IMG/VR virus record: IMGVR_UViG_3300042090_002000
Location: 1-64,000 of that record
Source: a virus
Length of the DNA stretch: 64,000 nt
Direction: 5' to 3' (one strand)
Shown: piece after piece, positions 10,667 through 19,533 of the stretch
Numbering within the stretch: the first letter of the stretch is position 1
Layout: each line of letters begins with the position of its first letter
Position numbers and translations under genes: made by a program
Notes under the pieces: model-generated
Seen by the model: only the letters and a program-made list of their open reading frames with translations
Database searches by the model: none
What the model was told of the DNA's origin: nothing

Positions 10667-10671
10667 ATTAA

Positions 10672-10693
10672 GACTTCTCGTGTCATAAGTAAG
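10672..10693 (+). promoter_or_regulatory. Late-type promoter motif (copy 3)
   Basis: TTAA then GACTTC-N6-CATAAGTAAG, 10 bases before the ATG at 10703. Strong match to the consensus. Confidence 0.65.
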
Positions 10694-10702
10694 GGGCAAA
10701 CC

Positions 10703-11134
10703 ATGAGCGTGTGGGAGTTTAGGTTAGCTGGGCCTGATGATGCTGCAGCGTTTAGCAAATGGATCGGGGAAAACCAACAGATTCCCGATGCGGATAAGTT
10801 GGCTGCGCTGAAGACCAACAATCCGACCATTTTGTGGTTTGTGGAAACAAAGGATGGCGTTGCCCAGACTTTTGCGCCGGTCTATTTGCAGTTTGCGGTG
10901 CCGCATCTGGGATTCAATCCCGATGCTGATTCGCGAGACATCGCAGAAGGAATGCAGCGGCTAACAGACGGGATCGCCGGTTTTGCGGTCCAGTTTGGTA
11001 TTCGCGAGATCGTCACGCTCAGCGAAGAAAAATTGCCGATGGCGCGCTGGGCCATGAAGCATGATTTCGATTTGGAAAAACGGCAGACTCTGAAATTGAA
11101 TTTGAACAAAGTAATGGCGGGTGAGGTAAAGTAA
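10703..11134 (+). CDS. GNAT-like protein, internal virion protein candidate
   Basis: 143 residues with a pattern like the acyl-CoA N-acyltransferase fold: WEFRLAGPDDAAAFSKWI at the start, then a central strand region and a late helix. Podoviruses of the T7 group encode a GNAT-like protein ahead of their internal core proteins, and the gene order here is the same. No clear acetyl-CoA loop (Q/RxxGxG/A) is seen, so enzymatic activity is doubtful. It is the first gene behind a strong late-type promoter. Confidence 0.5.
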   Translation: MSVWEFRLAGPDDAAAFSKWIGENQQIPDADKLAALKTNNPTILWFVETKDGVAQTFAPVYLQFAVPHLGFNPDADSRDIAEGMQRLTDGIAGFAVQFGIREIVTLSEEKLPMARWAMKHDFDLEKRQTLKLNLNKVMAGEVK

Positions 11135-11135
11135 A

Positions 11136-11834
11136 ATGTGTTGCTCTGGTGGAGAAGTTAGCGCAACTGACGAGGCACTGCAGCAATCGCAAGCCGCGAT
11201 GACGAATACGTTGAATAGCGATTATTCGACGACGTTCTCAGAGCAACAGCAGTTGTTGGCAAACCAGCAGGCCCGGTTGAGTGCGATTGCAGCAAACCCG
11301 ATGGGGTACACGACCGCCCAGTTGCATGACGCAACGACTAACATTAACGAGAACACCGCAACGGCAGCCAAGCAGGCGCTGGGTGCGGCAGCCGCATATT
11401 CGGCGGGACATGGCGCGGCAGATGTGGGCAGCGGGGTTGCGGGACAGATGGCGGCTGGAATTGAATCCGGCGCGGCTCAAAGCAAAGCCATGCAGTTGTC
11501 GCAGTTGAGCCAGCAAAACGAGGCCATGAAGCAAAACAATTTTTGGAACGCTATCGGTGGCTTGAACAGCGTCGGTAGTGAACTGGGCGGTCAAGGCGGC
11601 ACAGCAATCGGTGGCGCAGGAACGGCGGCCAACTCTTCGGTGGGCGCAGGTAGCGGCGCGTTGGCGGCGCAGCAGGCAGGATGGCAAGACGTGGCCGGAG
11701 TAATTGGTGCGGTCGGCAGTCTTGGAATGGCAGGTGCTGCCATAGGCAAGGATTTTAGCGGCGGGGGCAGCACCCCCGGCACGTTCACTGGCGCGACGAA
11801 CAACAACCCGTATTTTACGGGAGACACAGACTGA
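11136..11834 (+). CDS. Internal virion (ejection) protein, small Ala/Gly-rich type
   Basis: This 232-residue protein starts MCCSGG. A long helical Ala/Gln/Ser segment (residues 10-140) is followed by a Gly/Ala-rich hydrophobic stretch (residues 140-205, with GAVGSLGMAGAAIG) that could insert in a membrane. Length, composition and position resemble internal core proteins of podoviruses that are ejected with the DNA. The ATG follows the upstream stop by one base. The function is inferred from context. Confidence 0.55.
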   Translation: MCCSGGEVSATDEALQQSQAAMTNTLNSDYSTTFSEQQQLLANQQARLSAIAANPMGYTTAQLHDATTNINENTATAAKQALGAAAAYSAGHGAADVGSGVAGQMAAGIESGAAQSKAMQLSQLSQQNEAMKQNNFWNAIGGLNSVGSELGGQGGTAIGGAGTAANSSVGAGSGALAAQQAGWQDVAGVIGAVGSLGMAGAAIGKDFSGGGSTPGTFTGATNNNPYFTGDTD

Positions 11835-11844
11835 GGATTTTTCC

Positions 11845-12564
11845 ATGCCCGACAAAGTATCATTGCAGAACGATTATTCGAAACTGAACGAGGCGCTGAT
11901 CAAGCTGTTTGATGAATCGGGTGTGCGCCGCGCGTTCACGATCCCTTATATCGACGGGCAGTCCATGGCGGATCATATTTCCGCAGTGGGCCAGATCGGT
12001 GCGCAGCACGGTGGGATGACAAACAATTTGCTTACCTCCGCGCATCATTCGGAAGGTAAGGGTTACGGATCGGGCGAAGGACATACGGTAGGGCATCCCA
12101 GCGAGAAGCTGCGGACAACCACAATCCCCAAGAACGACGAGAATGCAAAAGCAGCCATCGCGGCATGCCAAAAATATTTTGATGACATTGGGTTTTTGAT
12201 TGGTGACGACGACCCTTCGCTAGTGACGGCGAACAGCCAACTGAAATTGCTGAAGAAATTTAATGGGGCTGGGATGACGCTATTTGATTTTGGCGTGATG
12301 CTGATTCAAATCGCACTTCCTCCGACGCAGGCCGCTGCGAAGCGGCATTCGCAGGCGCAGCACGGGCGAGTCCATCCGAAATTGACAGCCCCGCAGCAAT
12401 CGGGCGGGGGATCGGCGGATCAGCAGGCTCCCCAAGAGGGGCAGGATCAAGAGGAATCAGGGCAAGGTGAGGCTCCCGCAGGCGGGGAGGCCCCGGAAGG
12501 TCAAGCGGCGGCTCCAGAGGCTCCAGCAGCCCCGCAAAGCGAAGAACAGGCACAAGGACAATAA
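11845..12564 (+). CDS. Unknown protein of the ejection block with disordered tail
   Basis: 239 residues. About 170 ordered residues are followed by a tail made almost only of Gln, Glu, Gly, Ala and Pro. No family was recognised. GAGGA precedes the ATG by about 8 bases. Its position between two ejection-type proteins suggests a packaged or assembly protein. Confidence 0.5.
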   Translation: MPDKVSLQNDYSKLNEALIKLFDESGVRRAFTIPYIDGQSMADHISAVGQIGAQHGGMTNNLLTSAHHSEGKGYGSGEGHTVGHPSEKLRTTTIPKNDENAKAAIAACQKYFDDIGFLIGDDDPSLVTANSQLKLLKKFNGAGMTLFDFGVMLIQIALPPTQAAAKRHSQAQHGRVHPKLTAPQQSGGGSADQQAPQEGQDQEESGQGEAPAGGEAPEGQAAAPEAPAAPQSEEQAQGQ

Positions 12565-12567
12565 GTC

Positions 12568-14520
12568 ATGGCTGACCCGACAACGCAACCCACATCTACT
12601 CCCGTTACCGCAGCGCAACCCAGTGCGGCACCGGCGACCCCGGCGGCTCAACCCGCCGCTGCAGTCGCTCCGGCGTCTGCTCCGGCTGCCGCTTCGGCTC
12701 CGGCGGATACGACAGGAACTCCTGCCGCTGCTCCTGCTGCGGCTGCGGCACCAGCCGCTGCTCCTGCTGCGGCTGCGGCACCAGCCGCTGCCCCGGCCAA
12801 CGTGGGCGGCCATTCAAAACTGCTGGCAATGATACAGGGTTTGTCTGTGGGCCTTTCTGCTGCCGGAACATCTCTGGGAACACATGGTCGAGAGGGCGGC
12901 GCGCCAGAGGTTCAGGAATTTTATCAGAAGCAAGAACAGGGAAAACAACAGGCCGCGCAAGCTGCGCAGGCGCTAAAGAGTCAGCAACTGCAGAACCAGT
13001 TGACCAGCGCGCAAACCAACGAGGCGAATTTTCGTGTCCGCCAGATGCAGGGATCGTTTCATGACGAACAGGCGAAAACACATTTCGAACGAGTGAACGC
13101 GGAACAGGGTACGATTGGGCAGGCACAGGATATTCGAACGAAGGCGCTTCAGGATTTTACGGCAACCGGTGACATCGGGGCCTATCAGAAGACGCTTTCA
13201 CAATTGGATGCGGCAGGTGGTAGTGCGGCTCCGGCAGATCAGGGTGGGGCTCCAGCGGCTCCCGGGACAACTCCGGCAGGAACTCCTGCAGGTGCGGCTC
13301 CGGCTGCGCCTGTACAAGCGCCGGGTGCTCCGGTAGCGGGTGCGGCACCAGTAATTCCTCCGCAAGCGAAAGCGGTTTGGCAGAATTCCGTGGATTCGGC
13401 GGCATCTGCGTATCCGAACGATCCGCAGATTAAACAATACGCGCAGACGTTGACTGATCCGACCGCATCACCGATGCAGTTGGCTGCAGCGGCGAATGGC
13501 GCGAAGAACAGAATGGCGGCATTGGACGCGGGCACAGAGTCACGCACAAAGCAGGAAGCGGCTTTGGCGAACAGCCCGATCTCGAAGTTGTCGACGGCGG
13601 AAGCACTGGCTAATCCCGGGGCACAGGCCGCAATTCAGGCGAAGATTGATGATCCTACTACGAGCCGGGAAGATGTGTTGCGTCTGCGCGCATTGCTGCC
13701 GCAGGCGGCAGTGGCTCAAAATAATGCGGCAAATCTCAAAGCGAGGGAAGCCCGTTTGGTGCAGATTGCGAATGCGGGCGATCCGAAATTAGCAGGACGT
13801 ATGCTGGCAGATCGAACTTTGACTCTCGCCGAATTGAAAACCCGATTTACAAGGCCGGAAGATATCGAGACTGCTGTTGCAGCGGCTCAGAAAATCGATC
13901 CAAATTACAAACCAGCCATTGCAGATCGCGAAGCTGATCAAGCAGGGAGTGCTGAAAATACTCGCTTCTTTGGAAACACGGATTCTCTATTGGTCAAGGG
14001 TGGTTCGCTGGATCAATTGCAGCAGGCATATAAAAATTTGGGGAATACTGCGATCCCTGCAATCAACGATCTTGAAAATCTGCGCAAGGCCGCATTGGGT
14101 AGTGGCCCGATTGCGGACGCTTATGCGGCGCAGTTGGGTGTCGCCGACGATCTGGCGAAAGTTATCTCTGGCACAGGCGCAGGTTCCGATAAATCGCGCC
14201 AAGATGTTTTGAATATCATGAAGGCTGATCTATCTCCCGCAGGGCAGGCGGCATCAATCAACCGTCTTCGGGCAGTCGTGGAGTCGCAGCGAAATGGCCG
14301 CATTGGTATCAACCCGTACATGAAAGAACGCTTTCCTGATCCGTCTACGTTGCAAGAAACTCCGGGTGTGGCGGGAACACAGCGAGCCCCGCAGACAAAG
14401 GCTCCCAGCGGCAAAGCGGTGAGTTTAGCTGCGGCGCGTGCGCTCCCCATTAATAAGGGCAAGACTGACGCGGAAATTCGAGCACATATTCAGGCTCACG
14501 GATATCAGGTAGGAGAATAA
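12568..14520 (+). CDS. Internal virion (ejection) protein with Ala/Pro repeat
   Basis: 650 residues. The first ~75 are a low-complexity Ala/Pro stretch, including a tandem AAPAAAPAAAA unit encoded by a near-perfect 45-base DNA repeat at about 12720-12795. Residues ~100-215 form a Gln/Glu/Lys-rich coiled coil. A second Ala/Pro/Gly linker at ~230-270 separates it from a helical C-terminal part. No lytic or protease motif was recognised. The composition is typical of proteins threaded through the portal. Confidence 0.5.
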   Translation: MADPTTQPTSTPVTAAQPSAAPATPAAQPAAAVAPASAPAAASAPADTTGTPAAAPAAAAAPAAAPAAAAAPAAAPANVGGHSKLLAMIQGLSVGLSAAGTSLGTHGREGGAPEVQEFYQKQEQGKQQAAQAAQALKSQQLQNQLTSAQTNEANFRVRQMQGSFHDEQAKTHFERVNAEQGTIGQAQDIRTKALQDFTATGDIGAYQKTLSQLDAAGGSAAPADQGGAPAAPGTTPAGTPAGAAPAAPVQAPGAPVAGAAPVIPPQAKAVWQNSVDSAASAYPNDPQIKQYAQTLTDPTASPMQLAAAANGAKNRMAALDAGTESRTKQEAALANSPISKLSTAEALANPGAQAAIQAKIDDPTTSREDVLRLRALLPQAAVAQNNAANLKAREARLVQIANAGDPKLAGRMLADRTLTLAELKTRFTRPEDIETAVAAAQKIDPNYKPAIADREADQAGSAENTRFFGNTDSLLVKGGSLDQLQQAYKNLGNTAIPAINDLENLRKAALGSGPIADAYAAQLGVADDLAKVISGTGAGSDKSRQDVLNIMKADLSPAGQAASINRLRAVVESQRNGRIGINPYMKERFPDPSTLQETPGVAGTQRAPQTKAPSGKAVSLAAARALPINKGKTDAEIRAHIQAHGYQVGE

Positions 14521-14521
14521 A

Positions 14522-16261
14522 ATGCCGCCTCAAACATCAGCGGCTGCTGATCCGTACGCGAGCATCGCCACTCCGATTCCGGCTGCGGCTCCTGTAGCGG
14601 CTCCGACTGCACCATCGGCAGGAGACTCTGCCGATCCGTACGCTTCAATCGCTCAGCCTATCGCAGATACCACAACCACAACGCCACCTCCAGATCAATC
14701 ATGGCTGGAACGGGGCGCGAATGCGATTGGAGAAACCGGCGCGCATGTTGCGACAGGGTTTGCTAAAGGTATGGGAGACACAGTTTCTGGCGTCTCTCAT
14801 CTGATCAATAAAATTCCGGTTGTCGGTGAAACCCTTGCGCCATCGCAGGGAATTTCTGCGCTCGATAAAGTCGACACGACCCACGGCACGGCGGAAGCGG
14901 CAGGCAAGGGGTTGGAAGGGATTGCGGAATTTGCAACGGGCGATGAATTGATGGAGGGTTTGTCGAAAGGCGTAAAACTAGTTGCGCTTGCGAAAAAATA
15001 CCCGGCGGTTGCCGAAGCGTTGGATTTGGCAACACGCCATCCATGGCTTGCGAATATGATCACGAAAGGTGGCAAGGGTGCGGTTGTTGGAGGTGTTGAA
15101 GGTGCTGTGAAGGGCGCGCAGGAAGGGAATGTAACAAAAGGCGCGACTACTGGGGCACTGCTGGGCGGCGCGACTGGCGCAATTGAAGGCGGCGTTGACG
15201 CGGCGCGCGTAGCGAAAGCCTCGAAGCTGAACGTCAACCCGTATCGCAATGCCAGCAAGATCGAGCCCGCCATAGACGAGGCGGTAGCGAAAGCAGGCTT
15301 GCCCGCAGGAACACAGGGCGTGACGGAACAGGCGGCTGCGGAAGCAAACGCGGCGGCTAAGACAGAGGCGCAGGCGGCTACTCAACGCAATGTTGATCAG
15401 ACGCTTCAGGATATTACCCAACAGCATTCGACGACGCATGGTTTACCGGCTCCGAAGGCTGGGACGGCATCTCGCGATCTTCTGCAGAATAATGGAAACG
15501 CTCTCATCAATTCGGCAAAGAGCGACTATGCGGTTTTGGATAAATACACCGATGGGAAATTTACAAATGTCGCCAAAGAATTAAAAAACGCACAGGTCGA
15601 GCGTACGATGAATGCAGGCAAAACAGGCTTTGACGCGGACACTCTTGATACGAATGTCACGCGCGCTCAAATGAAATTAGATCAATTGTTTGACGACGCC
15701 GTGGCGAAAGGTATGCCGAAAGACGTGGCAGATACAGCCAAAGCGAAATTCACCGCTGGTAATGCGACGCTGGATATTGCGCACGATGTACGCATGGCGA
15801 ACAAGATTGCAGGCGACACCACTGCGAATGCCGGAGAGCGGATAACGAACCTGAGTGCGCTGGAGAACCGATGGCAGGCCCAGTACGATAGCGGACGACT
15901 TCAGCAGGCGCTAGGCGGCGAACAGCAAGCCACCGAAGCCATGAAGGCGCTTTCTTCTGCCCGTGCCACGGCGGAATTGACGGCGCAGATGCCGCCGACA
16001 GAGACGCAGGCGTTGCGTCAATTGATCGCGGACCACACCACCACAACCAAGGTGGGAGCCAAAACAAATTGGGGCGCGCTACGCGATGACTTCAGCAAGA
16101 TGTCTGATCGCGGCGCACGATTCTCTGACGTTGCGAAAGTGGAGAAATTCATTAACGATCAGGCCGCCACACAGAATTTGAAAAAGTGGGCGCTCCGCAC
16201 GGCAGTTTCTGCGCCGGTAGTTGGCGGTGGAGTTGCTGCCTATGAGAAATACGGGCACTAA
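14522..16261 (+). CDS. Internal virion (ejection) protein with Gly-rich membrane segment
   Basis: 579 residues. The start shows two copies of a DPYASIA(T/Q)PI motif (residues ~10-45). A Gly/Ala-rich hydrophobic stretch lies at ~175-235 (GGKGAVVGGVEGAVKG, GALLGGATGAIEGG), then a long helical region up to the C-terminus, where another Gly/Val segment occurs. This layout suits a protein that inserts in or crosses the host envelope during ejection. It is the last gene of the block. Its final four bases overlap a convergent minus-strand micro-gene. Confidence 0.5.
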   Translation: MPPQTSAAADPYASIATPIPAAAPVAAPTAPSAGDSADPYASIAQPIADTTTTTPPPDQSWLERGANAIGETGAHVATGFAKGMGDTVSGVSHLINKIPVVGETLAPSQGISALDKVDTTHGTAEAAGKGLEGIAEFATGDELMEGLSKGVKLVALAKKYPAVAEALDLATRHPWLANMITKGGKGAVVGGVEGAVKGAQEGNVTKGATTGALLGGATGAIEGGVDAARVAKASKLNVNPYRNASKIEPAIDEAVAKAGLPAGTQGVTEQAAAEANAAAKTEAQAATQRNVDQTLQDITQQHSTTHGLPAPKAGTASRDLLQNNGNALINSAKSDYAVLDKYTDGKFTNVAKELKNAQVERTMNAGKTGFDADTLDTNVTRAQMKLDQLFDDAVAKGMPKDVADTAKAKFTAGNATLDIAHDVRMANKIAGDTTANAGERITNLSALENRWQAQYDSGRLQQALGGEQQATEAMKALSSARATAELTAQMPPTETQALRQLIADHTTTTKVGAKTNWGALRDDFSKMSDRGARFSDVAKVEKFINDQAATQNLKKWALRTAVSAPVVGGGVAAYEKYGH

Positions 16262-16359
16262 AATAGTTGGTGGTAAATGTGGTGTATGCAGACCACTATC
16301 CATGCCACGAGCGCCAAGGTTCCCAGCACAATCCCGGCGAATTCCAATTTATAGAGCAT
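16258..16359 (-). CDS. 33-residue single-pass membrane peptide
   Basis: This minus-strand frame is MLYKLEFAGIVLGTLALVAW... with one hydrophobic segment (residues ~8-24) and a His-rich end (CIHHIYHQLF). Its ATG overlaps the end of the upstream 57-residue gene in another frame, suggesting translational coupling. The function is unknown. Confidence 0.45.
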   Translation of the reverse strand: MLYKLEFAGIVLGTLALVAWIVVCIHHIYHQLF

Positions 16360-16522
16360 CGGGATTAACACTCAGGATCGCAACTTCCGCGCCCTCGTTG
16401 GCTGGATCGGCGGCAAGAAAACGGTTCTCGAACTCTTCCGCGAAATCCCACTCTGCATCGTTGAATAGCGCGGTCTTGATCATCAGGGCCTCATCCACTG
16501 TCAATTCAATCTTTCGCTTCAT
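16349..16522 (-). CDS. 57-residue acidic small protein
   Basis: The frame MKRKIELTVDEALMIKTALF... is preceded by AGGAGTTACC, a good ribosome site. It lies 31 bases downstream of a sigma70-like promoter with a GTAC inverted repeat. It is predicted to be mostly helical, with no recognised family. The gene overlaps the 3' end of the HNH gene in a different frame, which suggests that the HNH gene arrived next to an existing small gene. Confidence 0.6.
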   Translation of the reverse strand: MKRKIELTVDEALMIKTALFNDAEWDFAEEFENRFLAADPANEGAEVAILSVNPDAL

Positions 16523-17150
16523 GGTAACTCCTATGGGTTGAGTTGCAGGGTGAGAATACCGCGAACGCGGAATTTGTGCAATGGTACGAAAGTACTGTTT
16601 TTAATTGGGCTCTGAGCCGGTCGTTTTCTTGTTCTAAAGCTAAAGGATTGCAGCGCGCGTGTGTAAATCCATATATTTCGCCAGTTTCGTGATTATGATG
16701 TAGGTGTGGCGTTGTTGATTTGGATAAAAGGCTCCATGAGATGGGTTGCTGACATCGAACACACTCTGGTGCGGACATCATCTGGCGGATTATATTATGT
16801 GGAGTACTAAGGGCCATAGCCGTATATCCCTTGCGATATGCGCTTTTTTGACTGTTGAGCAGAATACTAGACACGCGACACATGAATCCTCGCACACTCC
16901 GGCAAGCAAATTGATTGTTGGATCGCGATTTGGGGAGAATCCCAACGCACCCACACGGAAAGCGGTGCATATCTCCTGCGATTTGCGAATTTCTAGGAGA
17001 GACCCCACCAAATCGTCGGGTGTACGCCCGCGCGGCTAATATGCAAGATTTACATTGGGTAGTGTGATTATCGCAGGTTTTTATGTTTCTGTAGAAGTGT
17101 TTGAGAACCTTTCGTTTATTGCATCGGGTGCATATTTTTGTTTTGGGCAC
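16506..17150 (-). CDS. HNH endonuclease, endonuclease VII type
   Basis: 214 residues from a GTG start. The N-terminus has a Cys-rich ICTRCNKRK...CKSC finger. The C-terminal half has the HNH core, CVRCQQ...LHHNHETGEIYGF..ARCNPLAL, with the His-Asn-His and CxxC pairs typical of phage recombination endonuclease VII relatives. It is the only one of the twelve mobile endonucleases on the minus strand. Its 3' end contains the promoter and start of the downstream small gene. Confidence 0.8.
   Translation of the reverse strand: MPKTKICTRCNKRKVLKHFYRNIKTCDNHTTQCKSCILAARAYTRRFGGVSPRNSQIAGDMHRFPCGCVGILPKSRSNNQFACRSVRGFMCRVSSILLNSQKSAYRKGYTAMALSTPHNIIRQMMSAPECVRCQQPISWSLLSKSTTPHLHHNHETGEIYGFTHARCNPLALEQENDRLRAQLKTVLSYHCTNSAFAVFSPCNSTHRSYHEAKD
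16553..16596 (-). promoter_or_regulatory. Sigma70-like promoter with GTAC inverted-repeat operator (site e)
   Basis: On the minus strand: -35 TTGCAC (16576-16581), 17-base spacer, -10 TATTCT (16553-16558). Directly upstream of the -35 is AGTAC-TTTC-GTACC (16583-16596). Transcription would run left into the two small genes. Confidence 0.6.
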
Positions 17151-17210
17151 AAGACACCTATAAAATAGATGGTATCATACCCCACTATGAGAAAGCAAGA
17201 ACTCGTTTCT

Positions 17211-17231
17211 GACTTTTGCTACTATAAGTAG
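17211..17231 (+). promoter_or_regulatory. Late-type promoter motif (copy 4)
   Basis: GACTTT-N6-TATAAGTAG followed by GATAGG. It lies 15 bases before the ATG at 17246. Confidence 0.6.
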
Positions 17232-17245
17232 GATAGGTGACGGGC

Positions 17246-17452
17246 ATGGACACTACCGCTTGGCCCAAAGTTTGCCCCGGATGTCTGTCAAAACACGAAG
17301 ACATTCGAGGGATGATTTATGCTGACGGTACTGCTGTTGGTGCTCGTTGTGAAAATGCTTGGCATAAAGGTCCCGGGTATGTGCCGGAAACGCTGAATCT
17401 GACAGACGACGACCGCGTATTCTTGCGGCAGAATCGGATTCGATCTTATTAA
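17246..17452 (+). CDS. 68-residue protein with CxxC
   Basis: The ATG at 17246 is chosen over the in-frame GTG at 17237 because AGGTGA sits 5 bases before it. The protein starts MDTTAWPKVCPGCLSKHEDI, and the CPGC pair plus a later Cys may bind zinc. The rest is charged. It is the first gene behind a late-type promoter and is followed by a membrane protein. The function is unknown. Confidence 0.6.
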   Translation: MDTTAWPKVCPGCLSKHEDIRGMIYADGTAVGARCENAWHKGPGYVPETLNLTDDDRVFLRQNRIRSY

Positions 17453-17460
17453 GGTGATTT

Positions 17461-17796
17461 ATGATTTCCCCGCAACAGATCGAAACAGTGCAGTGGGTGG
17501 ACACCGCGATTCGCATTATTGGCTGGCCGACAGTTTTAGGTATCGTGGTGTGGGTTGTGCGTAAGTGGGACGCCGGGCAGCGCGAATTGAAAGAGTTGCA
17601 CGTCAATGGCCGGGTGGCGGTCGAGACGATGAATTTGGTCAAGGCCGAAGTCGATACGATCAAGAATAACCACCTCGCACATCTTCAGACAGGCATCGAG
17701 CAGTTGGCGGGTAGTAACGACAAGGCCGTCGAAGTGCTCCAAGACATCAAAGCCGGAATCGGAATCCTAGTTGATCGCACCCCGCGAAAAGGTTAA
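17461..17796 (+). CDS. Membrane-anchored coiled-coil protein, lysis candidate
   Basis: 111 residues with one N-terminal membrane segment (about residues 18-34, IIGWPTVLGIVVWVV) followed by a long helical region rich in Lys, Glu and Asn. One membrane segment plus a coiled coil is the layout of inner-membrane spanins and of some holins. There is no sequence proof. It has its own ribosome site (AAGGTGA) and overlaps the end of the convergent NusG-like gene by four bases. Confidence 0.5.
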   Translation: MISPQQIETVQWVDTAIRIIGWPTVLGIVVWVVRKWDAGQRELKELHVNGRVAVETMNLVKAEVDTIKNNHLAHLQTGIEQLAGSNDKAVEVLQDIKAGIGILVDRTPRKG

Positions 17797-19181
17797 CTGA
17801 GTCGCAGACCCCAGAATTTTCGGTCAAGCATCGGCACGTTCGAAAGCCGCTTCACGCAAGAGGGATCGGCAGTCACGATAAATTTCTTGCCCGTGGGGAA
17901 ACTTACTTCGATTGTCAGTTCATCAGTGCTGGCGTTCATCTTTGTCACAGTCCCGCAATAACGAGCAGCAGGCCCAGTAAGAATTTCCACGAAATCTTGC
18001 AGATGCACTACTGGAAGTGGAGGGGCGTTAGATTTTTTCATCATTTCCTGAATGTCTGCGTGCGGCACAGTTACGGCCTGCACGAAATTCCCTTCGCCGT
18101 CGCAGAGAGATGCGATCTCAGAAATACCGCGTACGCGGAGCAGTCCACGTACAAGCGGTTGGCGCGAACAACGGGCAAAGATGTAGCCGAATGCGAGTTC
18201 GCCATCGTCGGTGACCGGTGCGAATATCTGCGCGGGATTTTTGCGGAATAGCTTCTTACCTTGATCGCGCAGAGCCGGGGCGATCTGCAGCATTCTGTGG
18301 TCTGATGAAATTTCCAGCATGCACCATGGCGTGTCTTGCAGATGACCTACAGGCCCGAACGAAAGGATCGGCGAGTTATCGGCAGGCGGCGCGTCGAAGC
18401 GGAAGACTTTGGCGCGATTCAGCCGGGCCAGATATCGCTTGCCCAGCCCCGCGCCGGTGAGTGACGCTTGGTGGGTGATGCTGCGCAGGTACGCGCCGAC
18501 CGCCACAGCCTTGACATCTTTGTCCGCCAGAAGCCGCTTGATCGCGGGCCGGAAAATTTTGCGGATCATGGGTACCGGTGTGTGGAATTTTTCCGCGACT
18601 ATGGCGTAGCTGCGGGATTCGGCATACGCGAAGATCATATCGGTTAAACTACCATGCGGGGTGGTCTCTAATTTAGCTTTGCGGAGAATAGGGCGGATAA
18701 TCTCCGCATCAGGTGCGGTGCCGATTAAGATCATAGAGCCGATGCTTTGCTCGATGATTCGGAGATTTTGCCAGACGCGGGTTTGAATGCAGCCGTGGGT
18801 TTTGCCGATGAATGTTTGAGACTTTTCGAGCAGGTAGTATTCAATGAAGAACTCCGCAAACTCTGGGCGCAGGTGAGCGAGCAGTGGCGCAAGTTTATTA
18901 GGATAGTCGTGGGCGAACGCTTTGAAGTCGATTAGGCTGCTGTTTTCGGGAAGCGCCTCCGCGCTCAACAGTGGATCAACTTCTTTACGGCGGAATGCTT
19001 CGAGGCTGGCCGCTTCGGACACATGGGTCATATAGTCGTGAATCCCGTGCGTCCGCTCATTGTGGGCGCGGCGTTTTATCTTGCTATGGGCTCCGCAATT
19101 GAAACTGCCGCGAGCCCGGCCATAACTGCGCCTGCCAAGATTATGCGCCAGAGTTCTCCAACCACACGATTTAATCTTCAT
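17793..19181 (-). CDS. NusG-like (NGN + KOW) protein with N-terminal helix-turn-helix extension
   Basis: 462 residues. The C-terminal ~180 match the NusG/RfaH layout: an NGN-like stretch (WCMLEISSDHRM...IFAPV...FGYIFARC...VRGLLRVRGI, about residues 285-385), then a KOW-like end (DFVEILTGPAARYCGTVTKM, about 400-455). The N-terminal ~260 residues hold two HTH-like segments (KSQTFIGKTHGCIQTRVWQN and RSYAIVAEKFHTPVPMIRKI). NusG proteins bind RNA polymerase and act in elongation or antitermination. A phage version could reprogram host RNA polymerase (inference). The start overlaps the upstream protease gene by 11 bases. A shorter start near residue 51 is possible. Confidence 0.65.
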   Translation of the reverse strand: MKIKSCGWRTLAHNLGRRSYGRARGSFNCGAHSKIKRRAHNERTHGIHDYMTHVSEAASLEAFRRKEVDPLLSAEALPENSSLIDFKAFAHDYPNKLAPLLAHLRPEFAEFFIEYYLLEKSQTFIGKTHGCIQTRVWQNLRIIEQSIGSMILIGTAPDAEIIRPILRKAKLETTPHGSLTDMIFAYAESRSYAIVAEKFHTPVPMIRKIFRPAIKRLLADKDVKAVAVGAYLRSITHQASLTGAGLGKRYLARLNRAKVFRFDAPPADNSPILSFGPVGHLQDTPWCMLEISSDHRMLQIAPALRDQGKKLFRKNPAQIFAPVTDDGELAFGYIFARCSRQPLVRGLLRVRGISEIASLCDGEGNFVQAVTVPHADIQEMMKKSNAPPLPVVHLQDFVEILTGPAARYCGTVTKMNASTDELTIEVSFPTGKKFIVTADPSCVKRLSNVPMLDRKFWGLRLS

Positions 19182-19491
19182 GGATTTTTTTAAGCCCCCT
19201 GATGTTTTTGCGAGCGAGTCGCAGGTAGCGTCGCACTAAAATCTCAAATAGCGCGCCGTGGTTGAGTTCTGGTTCAGCAACGTGAAGCATTTCGTGGATT
19301 AATGTTTTGTCGTAACCTTTGTCGCGTTTGTTCAACACGATGATCGGTTTCGCGAACGGCACCGCATGAACAGTCATGCCGTAGTCGGTGGGAAGGGTTT
19401 CGTTGTCTACAAACTTCAACACGCCGGGTTCAGGAAGCCGGTCGTGCCAAATCAACGTGTTGACTCGTTTGTACGCCGTCGCCAGCCTCAT
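19171..19491 (-). CDS. SprT-like zinc metalloprotease
   Basis: 106 residues with the zincin signature H66-E67-M-L-H70 and a third His ligand candidate at 78 (NHGALF), as in SprT-like proteins. This is shorter than bacterial SprT (about 165) and lacks the C-terminal zinc ribbon, as is common in phage versions. It could cleave DNA-bound or misfolded proteins (family knowledge; the substrate is unknown). It is probably translated together with the NusG-like gene, which overlaps its 3' end. Confidence 0.7.
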   Translation of the reverse strand: MRLATAYKRVNTLIWHDRLPEPGVLKFVDNETLPTDYGMTVHAVPFAKPIIVLNKRDKGYDKTLIHEMLHVAEPELNHGALFEILVRRYLRLARKNIRGLKKIHED

Positions 19492-19533
19492 GGGGTGCTC
19501 CCAAAAGAAGGGTACCCCAACGACTAGAAGTTG

